Assembly (NCBI RefSeq): GCF_004339525.1
Contig: NZ_SMGE01000001.1
Span: 1,922,001-1,986,000, forward strand
Direction of reading: 5' to 3'
Origin: Flavobacterium sp. 90
Lineage (GTDB): Bacteria > Bacteroidota > Bacteroidia > Flavobacteriales > Flavobacteriaceae
DNA: 64,000 nt
Shown here: positions 9,088 through 17,408 of the stretch, in pieces
How positions within the stretch are numbered: the stretch's first letter is position 1
Layout of the letters: each line of letters begins with the position of its first letter
Position numbers and translations under genes: made by a program
Notes under the pieces: model-generated
Databases searched by the model: none
Told to the model about the DNA's origin: nothing
What the model saw: the letters and a program-made list of their open reading frames with translations, nothing else

Positions 9088-10155
9088 TTATTTAATAATT
9101 TCTACTGTATTACCGTCTTGTAAGTTAATTTGACCTGTCGTAACTACAATTTCTCCATCAGACAATCCTTTGATGATTTCTACTTGATCTCCTAAAATTC
9201 TTCCAGCAGTTACTTTTTTCAATTTTGCAACACCATTTTGAACCACAAAGATTTCGTTACTACTAACACTTCCTACGAAAGCATTTCTAGGTACAACCAT
9301 AAGATGCTGTTTTTGTTGGTTTGATGCAAAATTTGCAGTTCCGTACATACCTGCTTTTAAGTCGTTGTTTGTGTTATTTGCAATTTCAATTTCAACCGGG
9401 AAGTTTAAAGACTCATCCGCTTTTGCAGCAATAAAAGTGATTTTTCCAGAAAAAGTTTTATCAGGATAAACACTTGCTGTAACATTAATTTGGTTTCCTA
9501 CTTTCAAACTTGCAACTTGATTTTCGTTTACTGTAACTGCTAATTTTAATTTAGAAACATTTACGATATCAAATAATGCAGTTGCTGGCATTCCTGCTAA
9601 GATAGATCCTGGCTCAATGTATTTTTTATTGATAAATCCATTGATTGGAGCCTTTACTTTAGTATCTCCAACATTGATATTAGCTTGTTTTAAGTTAGAT
9701 TCAGCATTTGTTAACGCTAATTTTGCCTGATCTAATTGTTGTTTTGTAACACCGCCAGTTTTAAAAGCATTTTCATATCTGCTATAATCAGATTTTGCAT
9801 TTTGATAAACTGCCTGTGCTTGTTGAGCACTTACATTAATAACGTCACCTCTCACTGTTAATAAAGTCTGACCTACTTTTACGTAATCTCCTTCTTTAGC
9901 CAAAACACTAATTACTTTTCCTGATTTCTCAGCAGAAAATGTCAATTGTTGAATTGGTTGAAAGTTTCCGTTTGCAACGAAGTCCAGTGAAACTTCTTCT
10001 GTTTTTACAGGAGTTACCTTTACTGAAACTGCAGCATTTTTCTGTGCTACGATGTCTGTTTTTGCTTTATTCTCCTTCTTATTATTATTTAAGACATATC
10101 CAATCACACCCAGTGCTGCGATTATGATTACGATTGTTATAATAGTTTTCTTCAT
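9088..10155 (-). CDS. RND efflux periplasmic adaptor (HlyD/AcrA-type membrane fusion protein)
   Basis: A 355-residue protein anchored by one N-terminal helix (IITIVIIIAALGVIGYVL). It then shows a barrel-sandwich (lipoyl-like) half, a short alpha-helical hairpin at about 110-155 (rich in Gln/Ala, KQQLDQAKLALTNAE), the second lipoyl half (VKAPINGFINKKYIEPGSIL), and a beta-barrel and membrane-proximal domain to the end. This is the standard AcrA/MexA layout that links the RND pump to the TolC channel. The gene lies 9 nt after tolC, so the two are co-transcribed and probably translationally linked. Confidence 0.92.
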   Translation of the reverse strand: MKKTIITIVIIIAALGVIGYVLNNNKKENKAKTDIVAQKNAAVSVKVTPVKTEEVSLDFVANGNFQPIQQLTFSAEKSGKVISVLAKEGDYVKVGQTLLTVRGDVINVSAQQAQAVYQNAKSDYSRYENAFKTGGVTKQQLDQAKLALTNAESNLKQANINVGDTKVKAPINGFINKKYIEPGSILAGMPATALFDIVNVSKLKLAVTVNENQVASLKVGNQINVTASVYPDKTFSGKITFIAAKADESLNFPVEIEIANNTNNDLKAGMYGTANFASNQQKQHLMVVPRNAFVGSVSSNEIFVVQNGVAKLKKVTAGRILGDQVEIIKGLSDGEIVVTTGQINLQDGNTVEIIK

Positions 10156-10164
10156 TGTAATTAG

Positions 10165-11499
10165 TTATTTAATAAGAGTTTTAAGTTCGCCTTTTGATTT
10201 GATTAGTGATATTTCGGCAATTTTGTAATTCAAGACTGCTCTAGTAAAATTATTTTGAGCTTCAAGTGATGCATTTTCTGCATCCAGTAAATCTGTTAAT
10301 GATGCCAATCCTTGAAGATAATTGTTTTTTGTATTGCTTAAGATCTCAGTCGCTAAGCGCATATTCTCTCTTTGATTGTTGATCGTCACAAGATTATTAT
10401 CGATTTGAGCCATTGCATTTCTGTAATCTAAATCAAGTGAAAGTTTTGTGTCTTTGATATCTTCCTGAAGCGATCTGATCTCAACATCTGCTTGTCTTAC
10501 TTTAGCACGAGTTCCAAATCCTGTAAAAATTGGCACGTGTAAGTTTAATCCAATTGCAGAGTAATCTGACCAATATACTCCGTCTGAAGGTTTTGCAAAC
10601 CAAGGCATTTGTGGACCCTGACCAATATAATTGTAACCGGCAGTCAAAGAAAGCGTTGGATAATATCCCGCCTCAACAGCTTTTTTGTTGTAAACTAAAA
10701 GCTCTTCTTGTTTTTTCAAAAGCAAATACTCCGTTCTGTTTTCAACATTTGGTACTTCTGTTAATGCAGCAGGAACAACCTCAAATTCTTCTTTTGGCAT
10801 ATCGATTTGAGTTTCAATAGGCATTCCCATGTAAAACTTCAAAGCATTTTCCTGTAAAGTAATTTGATTTTTAATTTGCTGACGCTCTGTATCAATGTTT
10901 GACATTTTAACTACGATACGATCTAAATCAATTTTTTTAGCCAAACCGTTATCAAATTGTCCTTTTACGATGTCACGAACTTTTGTTGTATTTACGTAAT
11001 TACTGTCTAATAAAACCAATCTTTCTTTTTGTACATAAACTGAATAGTAGTTATTAGCAACTCTTTCAATTACTTGTTCTTCTGTTAACTGATCATTGAT
11101 TTGATAAAATTCGCGTGTAGATCTCGCAGCTCTTAATCCTGTAAAAACAGATTGATCAAATAGGGTCTGAGTTAATGAAACTCCTGCATTTGAAGTCCAT
11201 TTTTGACCAAATGCTGCCTGAATAGTAGTTCCTGGCTGACCAAAACCCGCACCATCAATAACAGTTGTCTGAATGATTGGGTTGTGTGTTAAATTTCCAT
11301 TTGCAGAAATTTGAGGCAACGCTCTTGATCGTACTTCCTGAATTTTGTACTCACTATTTTCAACCTGTAATTTTGCTTTTTTTGCGTCTGCTTTATTTTC
11401 AAGCGCATAGACAACAGCATCTTTCAGGGTTAGTGTTTTGACTTGTGCGTTGGCAGACAAGCCAATTGAACACAAAAATATAAGAATTATTCGTTTCAT
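10165..11499 (-). CDS. TolC-family outer-membrane efflux channel
   Basis: A 444-residue outer-membrane factor. Residues 1-18 are a signal peptide ending in SANA. Two internally similar halves follow, each with long coiled-coil helices; typical motifs are LTLKDAVVYALENK near the start and GLASLTDLLDAENASLEAQNN near the end. The protein should form the exit duct of the tripartite pump with the adaptor and permease encoded downstream. It begins 10 nt after the tetR stop, so it is controlled by the same promoter. Confidence 0.92.
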   Translation of the reverse strand: MKRIILIFLCSIGLSANAQVKTLTLKDAVVYALENKADAKKAKLQVENSEYKIQEVRSRALPQISANGNLTHNPIIQTTVIDGAGFGQPGTTIQAAFGQKWTSNAGVSLTQTLFDQSVFTGLRAARSTREFYQINDQLTEEQVIERVANNYYSVYVQKERLVLLDSNYVNTTKVRDIVKGQFDNGLAKKIDLDRIVVKMSNIDTERQQIKNQITLQENALKFYMGMPIETQIDMPKEEFEVVPAALTEVPNVENRTEYLLLKKQEELLVYNKKAVEAGYYPTLSLTAGYNYIGQGPQMPWFAKPSDGVYWSDYSAIGLNLHVPIFTGFGTRAKVRQADVEIRSLQEDIKDTKLSLDLDYRNAMAQIDNNLVTINNQRENMRLATEILSNTKNNYLQGLASLTDLLDAENASLEAQNNFTRAVLNYKIAEISLIKSKGELKTLIK

Positions 11500-11509
11500 A
11501 GATTGATGA

Positions 11510-12109
11510 TTAAATAGTAATTTTTTTAAGTTGTTTTTCTAATTCCAGTATTCCTTTTTCCGTTGCCATCGCTCTGGTGTGATACTCCAGCGCTTCTAAT
11601 TCTATTTTTTGTGCTTCTCTTTCTGAAACAGTAGTTTCGTTTATATGAAAAATCAAGGTGTAATAAAATTTTACATATAAATCTATATTCAAATCTGCTC
11701 TGTATAGATCTTCGCGAATTCCTTTCAAAATATTATCTCTGAAATAATGATTACACTGATCAATTTCGTGCGTCATTATATTTTGATAGATTTCAGGGTA
11801 ATGTTTTTTTAACTGATATAACGGAGAGGTATCTGTTGCGTTTTTAAACATATCACGGAACATTTCTCTAATTTCAAAATTCTCGTGAATCGCATTATAA
11901 TCTTTGGCTACAATCGTATCGATAACTTCATGTACTTGTTTATGAACTGTAGATGTACTCTCTTCGATTAGAACTTCTTTATTACAGAAATATTTGTAAA
12001 TCGTTTTTTTAGAAATACACATTTCGCCTGCGATATCATCCATCGTAACGCTTTTAAAACCAAGCTTTAAAAATAATTCACTTGCTTTTGATATGATTTT
12101 CTCTTTCAT
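11510..12109 (-). CDS. TetR-family transcriptional regulator of the efflux operon and probably yceI
   Basis: A 199-residue regulator from the ATG at 12109. A TTG four codons upstream is also in frame but lies almost at the predicted transcription start, so ATG is preferred. The N-terminal helix-turn-helix is clear (SVTMDDIAGEMCISKKTIYKYFCNKEVL split over about residues 20-47), followed by an all-helical ligand-binding domain. It is the first gene of the tetR-tolC-hlyD-RND operon. An inverted repeat GGAAACTA-N12-TAGTTTCC overlaps its own promoter, and two more copies flank the yceI promoter 0.7 kb upstream, so autoregulation and yceI control are likely. The ligand is unknown. Confidence 0.9.
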   Translation of the reverse strand: MKEKIISKASELFLKLGFKSVTMDDIAGEMCISKKTIYKYFCNKEVLIEESTSTVHKQVHEVIDTIVAKDYNAIHENFEIREMFRDMFKNATDTSPLYQLKKHYPEIYQNIMTHEIDQCNHYFRDNILKGIREDLYRADLNIDLYVKFYYTLIFHINETTVSEREAQKIELEALEYHTRAMATEKGILELEKQLKKITI

Positions 12110-12130
12110 TTTAACTTTCAAATTGCATTA

Positions 12131-12170
12131 CAAATATACCCAGGAAACTAAAATCAAAAAAATAGTTTCC
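12131..12170 (-). promoter_or_regulatory. tetR-efflux promoter and operator O1
   Basis: On the minus strand TATATTTG (12138-12131) fits the Bacteroidota -7 consensus TAnnTTTG. Four nt upstream begins the 28-bp inverted repeat GGAAACTA-N12-TAGTTTCC (12143-12170), which covers the -33 region. The same operator is found twice at yceI. Binding would block RNA polymerase. Confidence 0.75.
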
Positions 12171-12216
12171 ATACTATTTGTAATAATTTTACATTAATTT
12201 ATTCTCTATGTAAGTT

Positions 12217-12738
12217 TTATATGCTGAATTCAAGATTAGCGATAAGCTTAATATCTTTTCCTAAAGCCAAACCTCCATTATGATTAAATGAATTATAATC
12301 CAAGCCAAAATCCTGACGTTTGATGTCTCCTTTAATTTCAAAAGCAACTTTTCTTTCTCCGTTGTAAGTATTGACTCCAATAAACTCAGCATCAAGTTCA
12401 ACTACTTTAGTAACGTCTTTTATAGTAAGATCTCCTTTAAAAAAGTTGATGTTGTTGTTTATCTTTTGAAATGAAGTCGATTTAAAACTAATAATCGGGT
12501 GCTCATTTACATCAAAAAAATCCTGAAGCTGTAAATAAGTATCGATTTGCTGAAAACTATCTTTTTTGTTATTGATATCTAATGAAAACTCAACCGAAGC
12601 ATCCTCAATTTCATTGTCTTCAATATTCACGTAGCCATCAAATTTATTTGTCGTTCCACCCATATAAGCAATTATCGAATGTCTCATTTTGATTAAAACA
12701 TCTGATTGGCTAGAATCTAAGGTCCATGTTGTTTTCAT
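12217..12738 (-). CDS. YceI-family protein
   Basis: A 173-residue YceI-like beta-barrel protein. Family signatures are the start TWTLDSSQSDVLIKMRHS, the central FFDVNEHPIISFKSTSF and the end LIANLEFSI. YceI proteins have a lipocalin-like fold and some bind polyisoprenoid lipids. Unlike E. coli YceI this one has no signal peptide, so it is probably cytoplasmic. It has its own promoter with two copies of the operator found at the tetR efflux operon. It lies back-to-back with a polyprenyl diphosphate synthase gene. Function unproven. Confidence 0.88.
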   Translation of the reverse strand: MKTTWTLDSSQSDVLIKMRHSIIAYMGGTTNKFDGYVNIEDNEIEDASVEFSLDINNKKDSFQQIDTYLQLQDFFDVNEHPIISFKSTSFQKINNNINFFKGDLTIKDVTKVVELDAEFIGVNTYNGERKVAFEIKGDIKRQDFGLDYNSFNHNGGLALGKDIKLIANLEFSI

Positions 12739-12783
12739 AAATATTTGATTTTATTGAGTTTATAATTTATTAAAACTCGTCAC

Positions 12784-12811
12784 GGAAACTTTTACAGTGT
12801 TCGAAGTTTCC
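12784..12811 (-). promoter_or_regulatory. Operator O2 downstream of the yceI -7 box
   Basis: GGAAACTT-N12-AAGTTTCC, the same 8-12-8 inverted repeat as at tetR. It lies 11 nt downstream of the -7 box, over the predicted early transcribed region. Confidence 0.75.
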
Positions 12812-12822
12812 AATTAACGGTG

Positions 12823-12852
12823 CAAATATAAACAGGAAACTCTAAACACCAA
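12823..12852 (-). promoter_or_regulatory. yceI promoter
   Basis: Minus-strand TTG (12852-12850), a 19-nt spacer, then TATATTTG (12830-12823), a full match to the Bacteroidota -33/-7 promoter. Confidence 0.75.
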
Positions 12853-12862
12853 AAAAGTTTCC
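12835..12862 (-). promoter_or_regulatory. Operator O3 over the yceI -33 region
   Basis: GGAAACTC-N12-AAGTTTCC, the third copy of the inverted repeat. It begins 4 nt upstream of the -7 box, the same distance as O1 at tetR, and covers the -33 TTG. A lone half-site (GGAAACTC) lies further on at 12924-12931. Confidence 0.75.
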
Positions 12863-12973
12863 AAGTTTTTTTATAAATTATTTTAATTCCTTTAAAACCA
12901 AGGGATTTAAGAGCTATTCAAATGGAAACTCATCATTTAAATTTTAAAAAAAGGAATAATTAATAATGAATTG

Positions 12974-12981
12974 TATCTTTG
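12974..12981 (+). promoter_or_regulatory. -7 box of the polyprenyl synthase gene
   Basis: TATCTTTG matches TAnnTTTG and lies 25 nt before the start codon at 13007. No clear -33 TTG is seen. Confidence 0.55.
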
Positions 12982-13006
12982 AGGCTCGCAATTCAGATTA
13001 TATTTT

Positions 13007-13981
13007 ATGCACGATATTAGCCAATACCAGGATTTTTTTATTAAATATTTAGAAAATCAAAGCATCAGCAAAGAGCCTAAAAACCTTTACGAACCTATTG
13101 AATATATTTTGGGCCTTGGCGGAAAAAGAATGCGTCCCGTGCTAACTTTAATGGCTTCAGAAGTTTTTGATACCAATTATAAAGTGGCGCTTCCGGCAGC
13201 AATGGCAGTCGAAGTTTTTCATAATTTTTCGTTAGTTCACGATGATATTATGGATGACGCACCTTTGCGAAGAGGACAAGAAACTGTACACGAAAAATGG
13301 GATCTGAATACCGGAATTCTTTCCGGAGACACGATGCTTATTCTGGCTTATCAGTATTTTGAACAATACGAACCAACCATTTTTAGAGATTTAGCAAAGT
13401 TATTCAGCAAAACTGCTCTTGAAGTTTGCGAAGGACAACAATGGGATGTTGATTTCGAAAAAAGAAACGACGTTACGATTCCCGAATATCTAAAAATGAT
13501 CGAATATAAAACCGCTGTTCTCGTTGCTGCTGCCATGAAAATGGGTGCAATTGTAGCTAAAACTTCTGAAAAAGAAAGCGATTTAATTTACGATTTCGGA
13601 CTTAATTTAGGATTGGCATTTCAACTTCAGGATGATTTTCTGGACGCTTTTGGAGATCCGGAAACCTTCGGAAAACAAGTTGGCGGAGATATTATCGAAA
13701 ACAAAAAAACCTATTTATACCTAAAAGCACGCGAATTTTCTTCTGAAGAAAAAGCCTCAGAATTAGAGAAATTATTCAGCTTGAATTTAGACGATAATAC
13801 GAAGAAAATAGAAACTGCAAAAAACATTTTTAATGAATCAGGTGCTTCAAAAGCAACACAAGATGCTATTGAAATGTACACTTTTAAAGCTTTTGATACT
13901 TTAGAAAAAATGGATATTAACGCCGAGAAGAAAGATATTCTGAGAACTTTTGGTGAGAATTTAATGGGCAGAAAGGTTTAG
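13007..13981 (+). CDS. Polyprenyl diphosphate synthase (trans-isoprenyl synthase)
   Basis: A 324-residue cytoplasmic enzyme that condenses isopentenyl diphosphate onto an allylic diphosphate. GGKRMRP (38-44) binds IPP. The first Asp-rich motif is DDIMD (79-83) and the second DDFLD (209-213, in LAFQLQDDFLDAFGD). In the first motif the two Asp pairs are separated by only two residues, as in geranylgeranyl and longer-chain synthases. The chain length cannot be decided, but it may make the menaquinone side chain used by complex I. It is monocistronic as far as seen, with yceI divergent and a repeat-rich region downstream. Confidence 0.9.
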   Translation: MHDISQYQDFFIKYLENQSISKEPKNLYEPIEYILGLGGKRMRPVLTLMASEVFDTNYKVALPAAMAVEVFHNFSLVHDDIMDDAPLRRGQETVHEKWDLNTGILSGDTMLILAYQYFEQYEPTIFRDLAKLFSKTALEVCEGQQWDVDFEKRNDVTIPEYLKMIEYKTAVLVAAAMKMGAIVAKTSEKESDLIYDFGLNLGLAFQLQDDFLDAFGDPETFGKQVGGDIIENKKTYLYLKAREFSSEEKASELEKLFSLNLDDNTKKIETAKNIFNESGASKATQDAIEMYTFKAFDTLEKMDINAEKKDILRTFGENLMGRKV

Positions 13982-14007
13982 TTTTTTTGCCACAGATTAT
14001 TTTTTTC

Positions 14008-14197
14008 GCCACGAATTACACGAATCTGCACGAATTTTTATATTAATTACATTAATGAAAATTGGTGTAATTCGTGGCAAAAAAAATTCACATTTGTAAA
14101 CAGAAAAAAGGCCTCGACTTCGGGAGAATGCTAAGATTTATGCCACAGATTAAAATGATTTCAAGGATTTAATCTGTGATAATCATTTTAATCTGTG
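14008..14197. repeat. Two long inverted repeats between convergent genes
   Basis: GCCACGAATTACAC at 14008-14021 pairs with GTGTAATTCGTGGC at 14065-14078; CACAGATTAAAATGATT at 14144-14160 pairs with AATCATTTTAATCTGTG at 14181-14197. Both hairpins have A/T runs nearby and may end the converging transcripts of the synthase and trehalase genes. Confidence 0.7.
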
Positions 14198-14209
14198 ACA
14201 TTTTATTGT

Positions 14210-16075
14210 TTAAAACAAATCATCAGGATCAACTAAATCTGATAGTTTTTGTTTTAAATCGTCTTCTAAAATCGTTAATCCGTATTGATAAGAAGCGTTC
14301 ATCCAGCCAAAACCTTCTTCGGTTATGTAATCGAATTCCGTTCCTACGTTTCCGTATTCTGCGAAAATTTTGTGTGAACTTATCGACAAATCAAACTTCT
14401 CCGGAATGGTTCCGTTATAATCAACTGCATTTCTGGTAATCAGCCAAAGCCATCGATACACCATTTCCTGGGCTTCTTCGTTGAAATTATAATTCAGCAA
14501 ACCTTCCCATAAAAGCATTTGGTGTGGCGCCCATCCAAACGGATAATCCCATTGTCTTATTGGCGCATTTTCATCAACATCCGCAATCGATTCCTTGGTA
14601 CAACCTGCAATTCCGCCTTTCATTTTGAATCTTGGAAGTGTCTTTTTTACCAAAATTTCTGCTTGTTCCGGCGTACTTATTTTTGCCCAAAGCGGATAAA
14701 ATGTTGGTGCAGCTTCAAAGAAATGCTGTTTTTCGTTCACAAAATCATAATCCAGATAACATCCATATTCTTCATTCCAACATAATTGATTGATTTTTTC
14801 TTTCCTCGAATTGGCTTTCGAAATCCAGTATTCACTTGAAAAAGATTTGTCTTCAAAATATTGAAATTCATTTTTGAAGTACTTTTTAATCAAAAACGCA
14901 ATATCAGTTTCGTATTTATAAAGCAAACTATTAATCGCAATCGTATTTAAATTGGCACAAACTCCAACCAATCTATTTGTTGTATCATGTCCGCTTTCGC
15001 GCATACTTCGATCGTGAATAAAATACTTATCAAGTTCGGCATCTACAACTTCTCTCTCAAGATATTTCTTTTCGAATTCTCGGGTTGAGAGATTATATTT
15101 TGGCGCATATTGCTCGAGAATATCGTCAAAATGTCCTTCTTCAACTTCAAACGGAAGTCCGATTCCTTCTGCTTTATAGCGATTTAATCCATTTGCTGTA
15201 AGACGTTTTCCTTCTTCCATCCAAACGGTTTGATATTCTTTTATGGCCGTTTTTAAATTTCTTTCAATCCAGAAAATATCAGGATTCGACTTTTCTAAAA
15301 CATCAATAATCAGCGATGTATAAAGCGGTGGCTGTGTGCGAGTCAAATAATAACTTCGGTTGGCATTCAGGATTTTTCCGTAATGATCAATTTGGTATTT
15401 AAAATTCTCTGCAATACCTAAAGCAAGATCAATTTTATCGTCGATCAAAAGTCCTTTGGCTATAAAATAACTATCCCAACCGTACATTTCATTAAACCTT
15501 CCGCCAGGAACTACAAACGGAACTCCTGAAATTTCATTGTTCTTAATTTGAAGTGCCAAGGCTAAAATTCCGGGTTGTTTATTCAGCGAAAGCACATATT
15601 CCGGTGAAATATTTTTAGGCATTTGTACCACTTTTAACTTTGGTGTTGTAGCTTCTAATTTCTTGAAATAATCAAAAACAATTTCATCGCCAAAAGGAAC
15701 ATACAAATAAGCCAGTTCATTTTCGATCTTATTGTCTTCCAGAATTTTTTTTACGCCATCGGCATCAATTGTACGTGTAAGACCTTTCCAATACAGACTT
15801 TTTATCTTTCTCGAAATTCGTTTTACAGGATCTTCGGTAATTTCATTCAGATCAATTTCAGCAAATTCGGTTTTGTTTTTTTTAGCCAAAGCCAATTCCT
15901 GCAATAAATTCGAAAGCTGATAAGTTCCTTCAATTACAGCAGAATTTCCGTTTTCATCATTCAATAAAAAATGCTTTGGACCATGATCATCAATCGTTAT
16001 TTTTTTATCGCCATCAGTATCTTCCTGAGCCAATAATTTTTCGATGGTTTGGGTTATATGTAATTTAAATTTCAT
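14210..16075 (-). CDS. Alpha,alpha-trehalase (GH37) with an N-terminal Ca2+-binding motif
   Basis: A 621-residue cytoplasmic trehalase without a signal peptide; it splits trehalose into two glucose molecules. Both family signatures are present: PGGRFNEMYGWDSYF (190-204) and QWDYPFGWAP (508-517). By alignment with GH37 enzymes, Asp364 (ESGHDTTNR) is the likely acid and Glu559 (GTIPEKFD) the likely base. The N-terminus carries DTDGDKKITIDDHGPK (19-34), close to the Ca2+-binding segment of fungal neutral trehalases (DTD..., ITI.D.GPK). The gene overlaps the MFS transporter by 11 bp and is last in a TonB receptor-MFS-trehalase operon facing a lacI gene, so trehalose use is the likely role. Confidence 0.92.
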   Translation of the reverse strand: MKFKLHITQTIEKLLAQEDTDGDKKITIDDHGPKHFLLNDENGNSAVIEGTYQLSNLLQELALAKKNKTEFAEIDLNEITEDPVKRISRKIKSLYWKGLTRTIDADGVKKILEDNKIENELAYLYVPFGDEIVFDYFKKLEATTPKLKVVQMPKNISPEYVLSLNKQPGILALALQIKNNEISGVPFVVPGGRFNEMYGWDSYFIAKGLLIDDKIDLALGIAENFKYQIDHYGKILNANRSYYLTRTQPPLYTSLIIDVLEKSNPDIFWIERNLKTAIKEYQTVWMEEGKRLTANGLNRYKAEGIGLPFEVEEGHFDDILEQYAPKYNLSTREFEKKYLEREVVDAELDKYFIHDRSMRESGHDTTNRLVGVCANLNTIAINSLLYKYETDIAFLIKKYFKNEFQYFEDKSFSSEYWISKANSRKEKINQLCWNEEYGCYLDYDFVNEKQHFFEAAPTFYPLWAKISTPEQAEILVKKTLPRFKMKGGIAGCTKESIADVDENAPIRQWDYPFGWAPHQMLLWEGLLNYNFNEEAQEMVYRWLWLITRNAVDYNGTIPEKFDLSISSHKIFAEYGNVGTEFDYITEEGFGWMNASYQYGLTILEDDLKQKLSDLVDPDDLF

Positions 16076-17285
16076 CTTTTGCAGTTATTTTTTTGAGAAT
16101 AAAAAAGGATATTAATAATAAAGACATTGGAATTAATGTAAAGTAAAATGCATTTTCCGGTCCTTCATTTTTAAAAAGCCAACCTGTTATTCTGGAACCT
16201 AACGTTCCGCCAAGAGCAGAAAATATGACAATTAATCCGGTCATTGAGCTTTGCAAATTCTTGGGTAAAGCACTTAATACAATGGAATTTAATAGCGGAT
16301 AAATTGGCGCAATAAACAACCCGATTAAAGGAAATGCAAAACCAATTAAAGGTATATCCGAAAGTGTATTGATACTTTTAACTTCTAATCCAACCGTTTT
16401 TGGCAATACAAAAATCACAATAAGCATTGCTGAAAAAATACAGACACTTAAAACCCAAATCCAATTGACTTTTTTGGTTACAATTCCTGCAATCATTCGG
16501 CCAATTGCTAATGAAATAGCCAAAATACTCGCCATCATTATGCTAATATTCTCCGGTAAATGAAGCACTTTTGTATTGAATGTTGGCAACCAAGAAAGGA
16601 TTCCCTGTTCAATCATGACAAACAAAAAGACGCTGATTACAAAAATAACGGTAAGTAATTTTGCCATTAATCTGAACATTTGCAGAAAATCATCTTTAAG
16701 ATTTGCTCCTGCTGAAACTTCCGGCTCTTTGAATTTTACAAAAAATAAAAACAAAAAGGACAGGAACGATAATGCAGCCAAAAACCAATATACATTTAGC
16801 CATGAATTTGGATCGTTTTCGTTATTAAAAGCGGGAAATAAAAAGTAAGCCAACGCAATCCCAACCATAAAAAAACCTTCGATACTACTCATCAAAGCAT
16901 TGTGTTCTTTTTTGGTTTCAGTCACAGTTCCTATTAACGAATAAACCGAAACTTTGATCAAAGCAAATGAAACTCCAACAGTTGCAAAAAGAATTTTAGC
17001 ATTGTCGAATGAGTTTCCAAAATACATAGAAATACAAGCCAAAGTCACCAAACCTAATCCTATTAACATCGATTTTCTATAGCCTATTCTGGGTAAAAAA
17101 GAGGCTATAAAAAAGGACACAATAGCAATTGGCATGTCTTTGAAAGCTTCCAAAATACTTGCCTGAACTTCATCTACTCCGTAATTTTTTTGCGATTTTA
17201 GAATCACAATTCCTACACTATTTAATAAAATAGCAAAGACAAAATAATTGAGGTAAAGAGAGATTTTAATTCCTATGTTTTTCAT
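16065..17285 (-). CDS. MFS transporter, probably trehalose or glucoside uptake
   Basis: A 406-residue membrane protein with 12 predicted transmembrane helices of the major facilitator superfamily. The conserved loop after TM2 is weak (RIGYRKSMLIG, about 66-76). Its 3' end overlaps the trehalase start by 11 bp, so both are translated together. The link to trehalase and to the TonB receptor upstream suggests it moves trehalose from periplasm to cytoplasm, where the signal-less trehalase acts. The substrate is inferred from context only. Confidence 0.85.
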   Translation of the reverse strand: MKNIGIKISLYLNYFVFAILLNSVGIVILKSQKNYGVDEVQASILEAFKDMPIAIVSFFIASFLPRIGYRKSMLIGLGLVTLACISMYFGNSFDNAKILFATVGVSFALIKVSVYSLIGTVTETKKEHNALMSSIEGFFMVGIALAYFLFPAFNNENDPNSWLNVYWFLAALSFLSFLFLFFVKFKEPEVSAGANLKDDFLQMFRLMAKLLTVIFVISVFLFVMIEQGILSWLPTFNTKVLHLPENISIMMASILAISLAIGRMIAGIVTKKVNWIWVLSVCIFSAMLIVIFVLPKTVGLEVKSINTLSDIPLIGFAFPLIGLFIAPIYPLLNSIVLSALPKNLQSSMTGLIVIFSALGGTLGSRITGWLFKNEGPENAFYFTLIPMSLLLISFFILKKITAKDEI

Positions 17286-17332
17286 TTTTCAGGATGTGAT
17301 TTTGTTGCCGATGTTTTACGTTTACGGTGCGG

Positions 17333-17392
17333 AGACGCACTGCTGTGCGCCTCTACGATACCGTATGTTATGTAAAACGCATTATAATGCGT
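17333..17392. repeat. REP-like palindromic repeats in the operon spacer
   Basis: A 24-bp quasi-palindrome at 17333-17356 (begins AGACGCACTGCTGTGCGC) is identical to the two copies at 63115-63138 and 63173-63196. A second perfect palindrome, ACGCATTATAATGCGT, lies at 17377-17392. Both sit in the 123-bp gap between the TonB receptor and MFS genes. Confidence 0.75.
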
Positions 17393-17408
17393 CTATATCA
17401 ATATAAAT

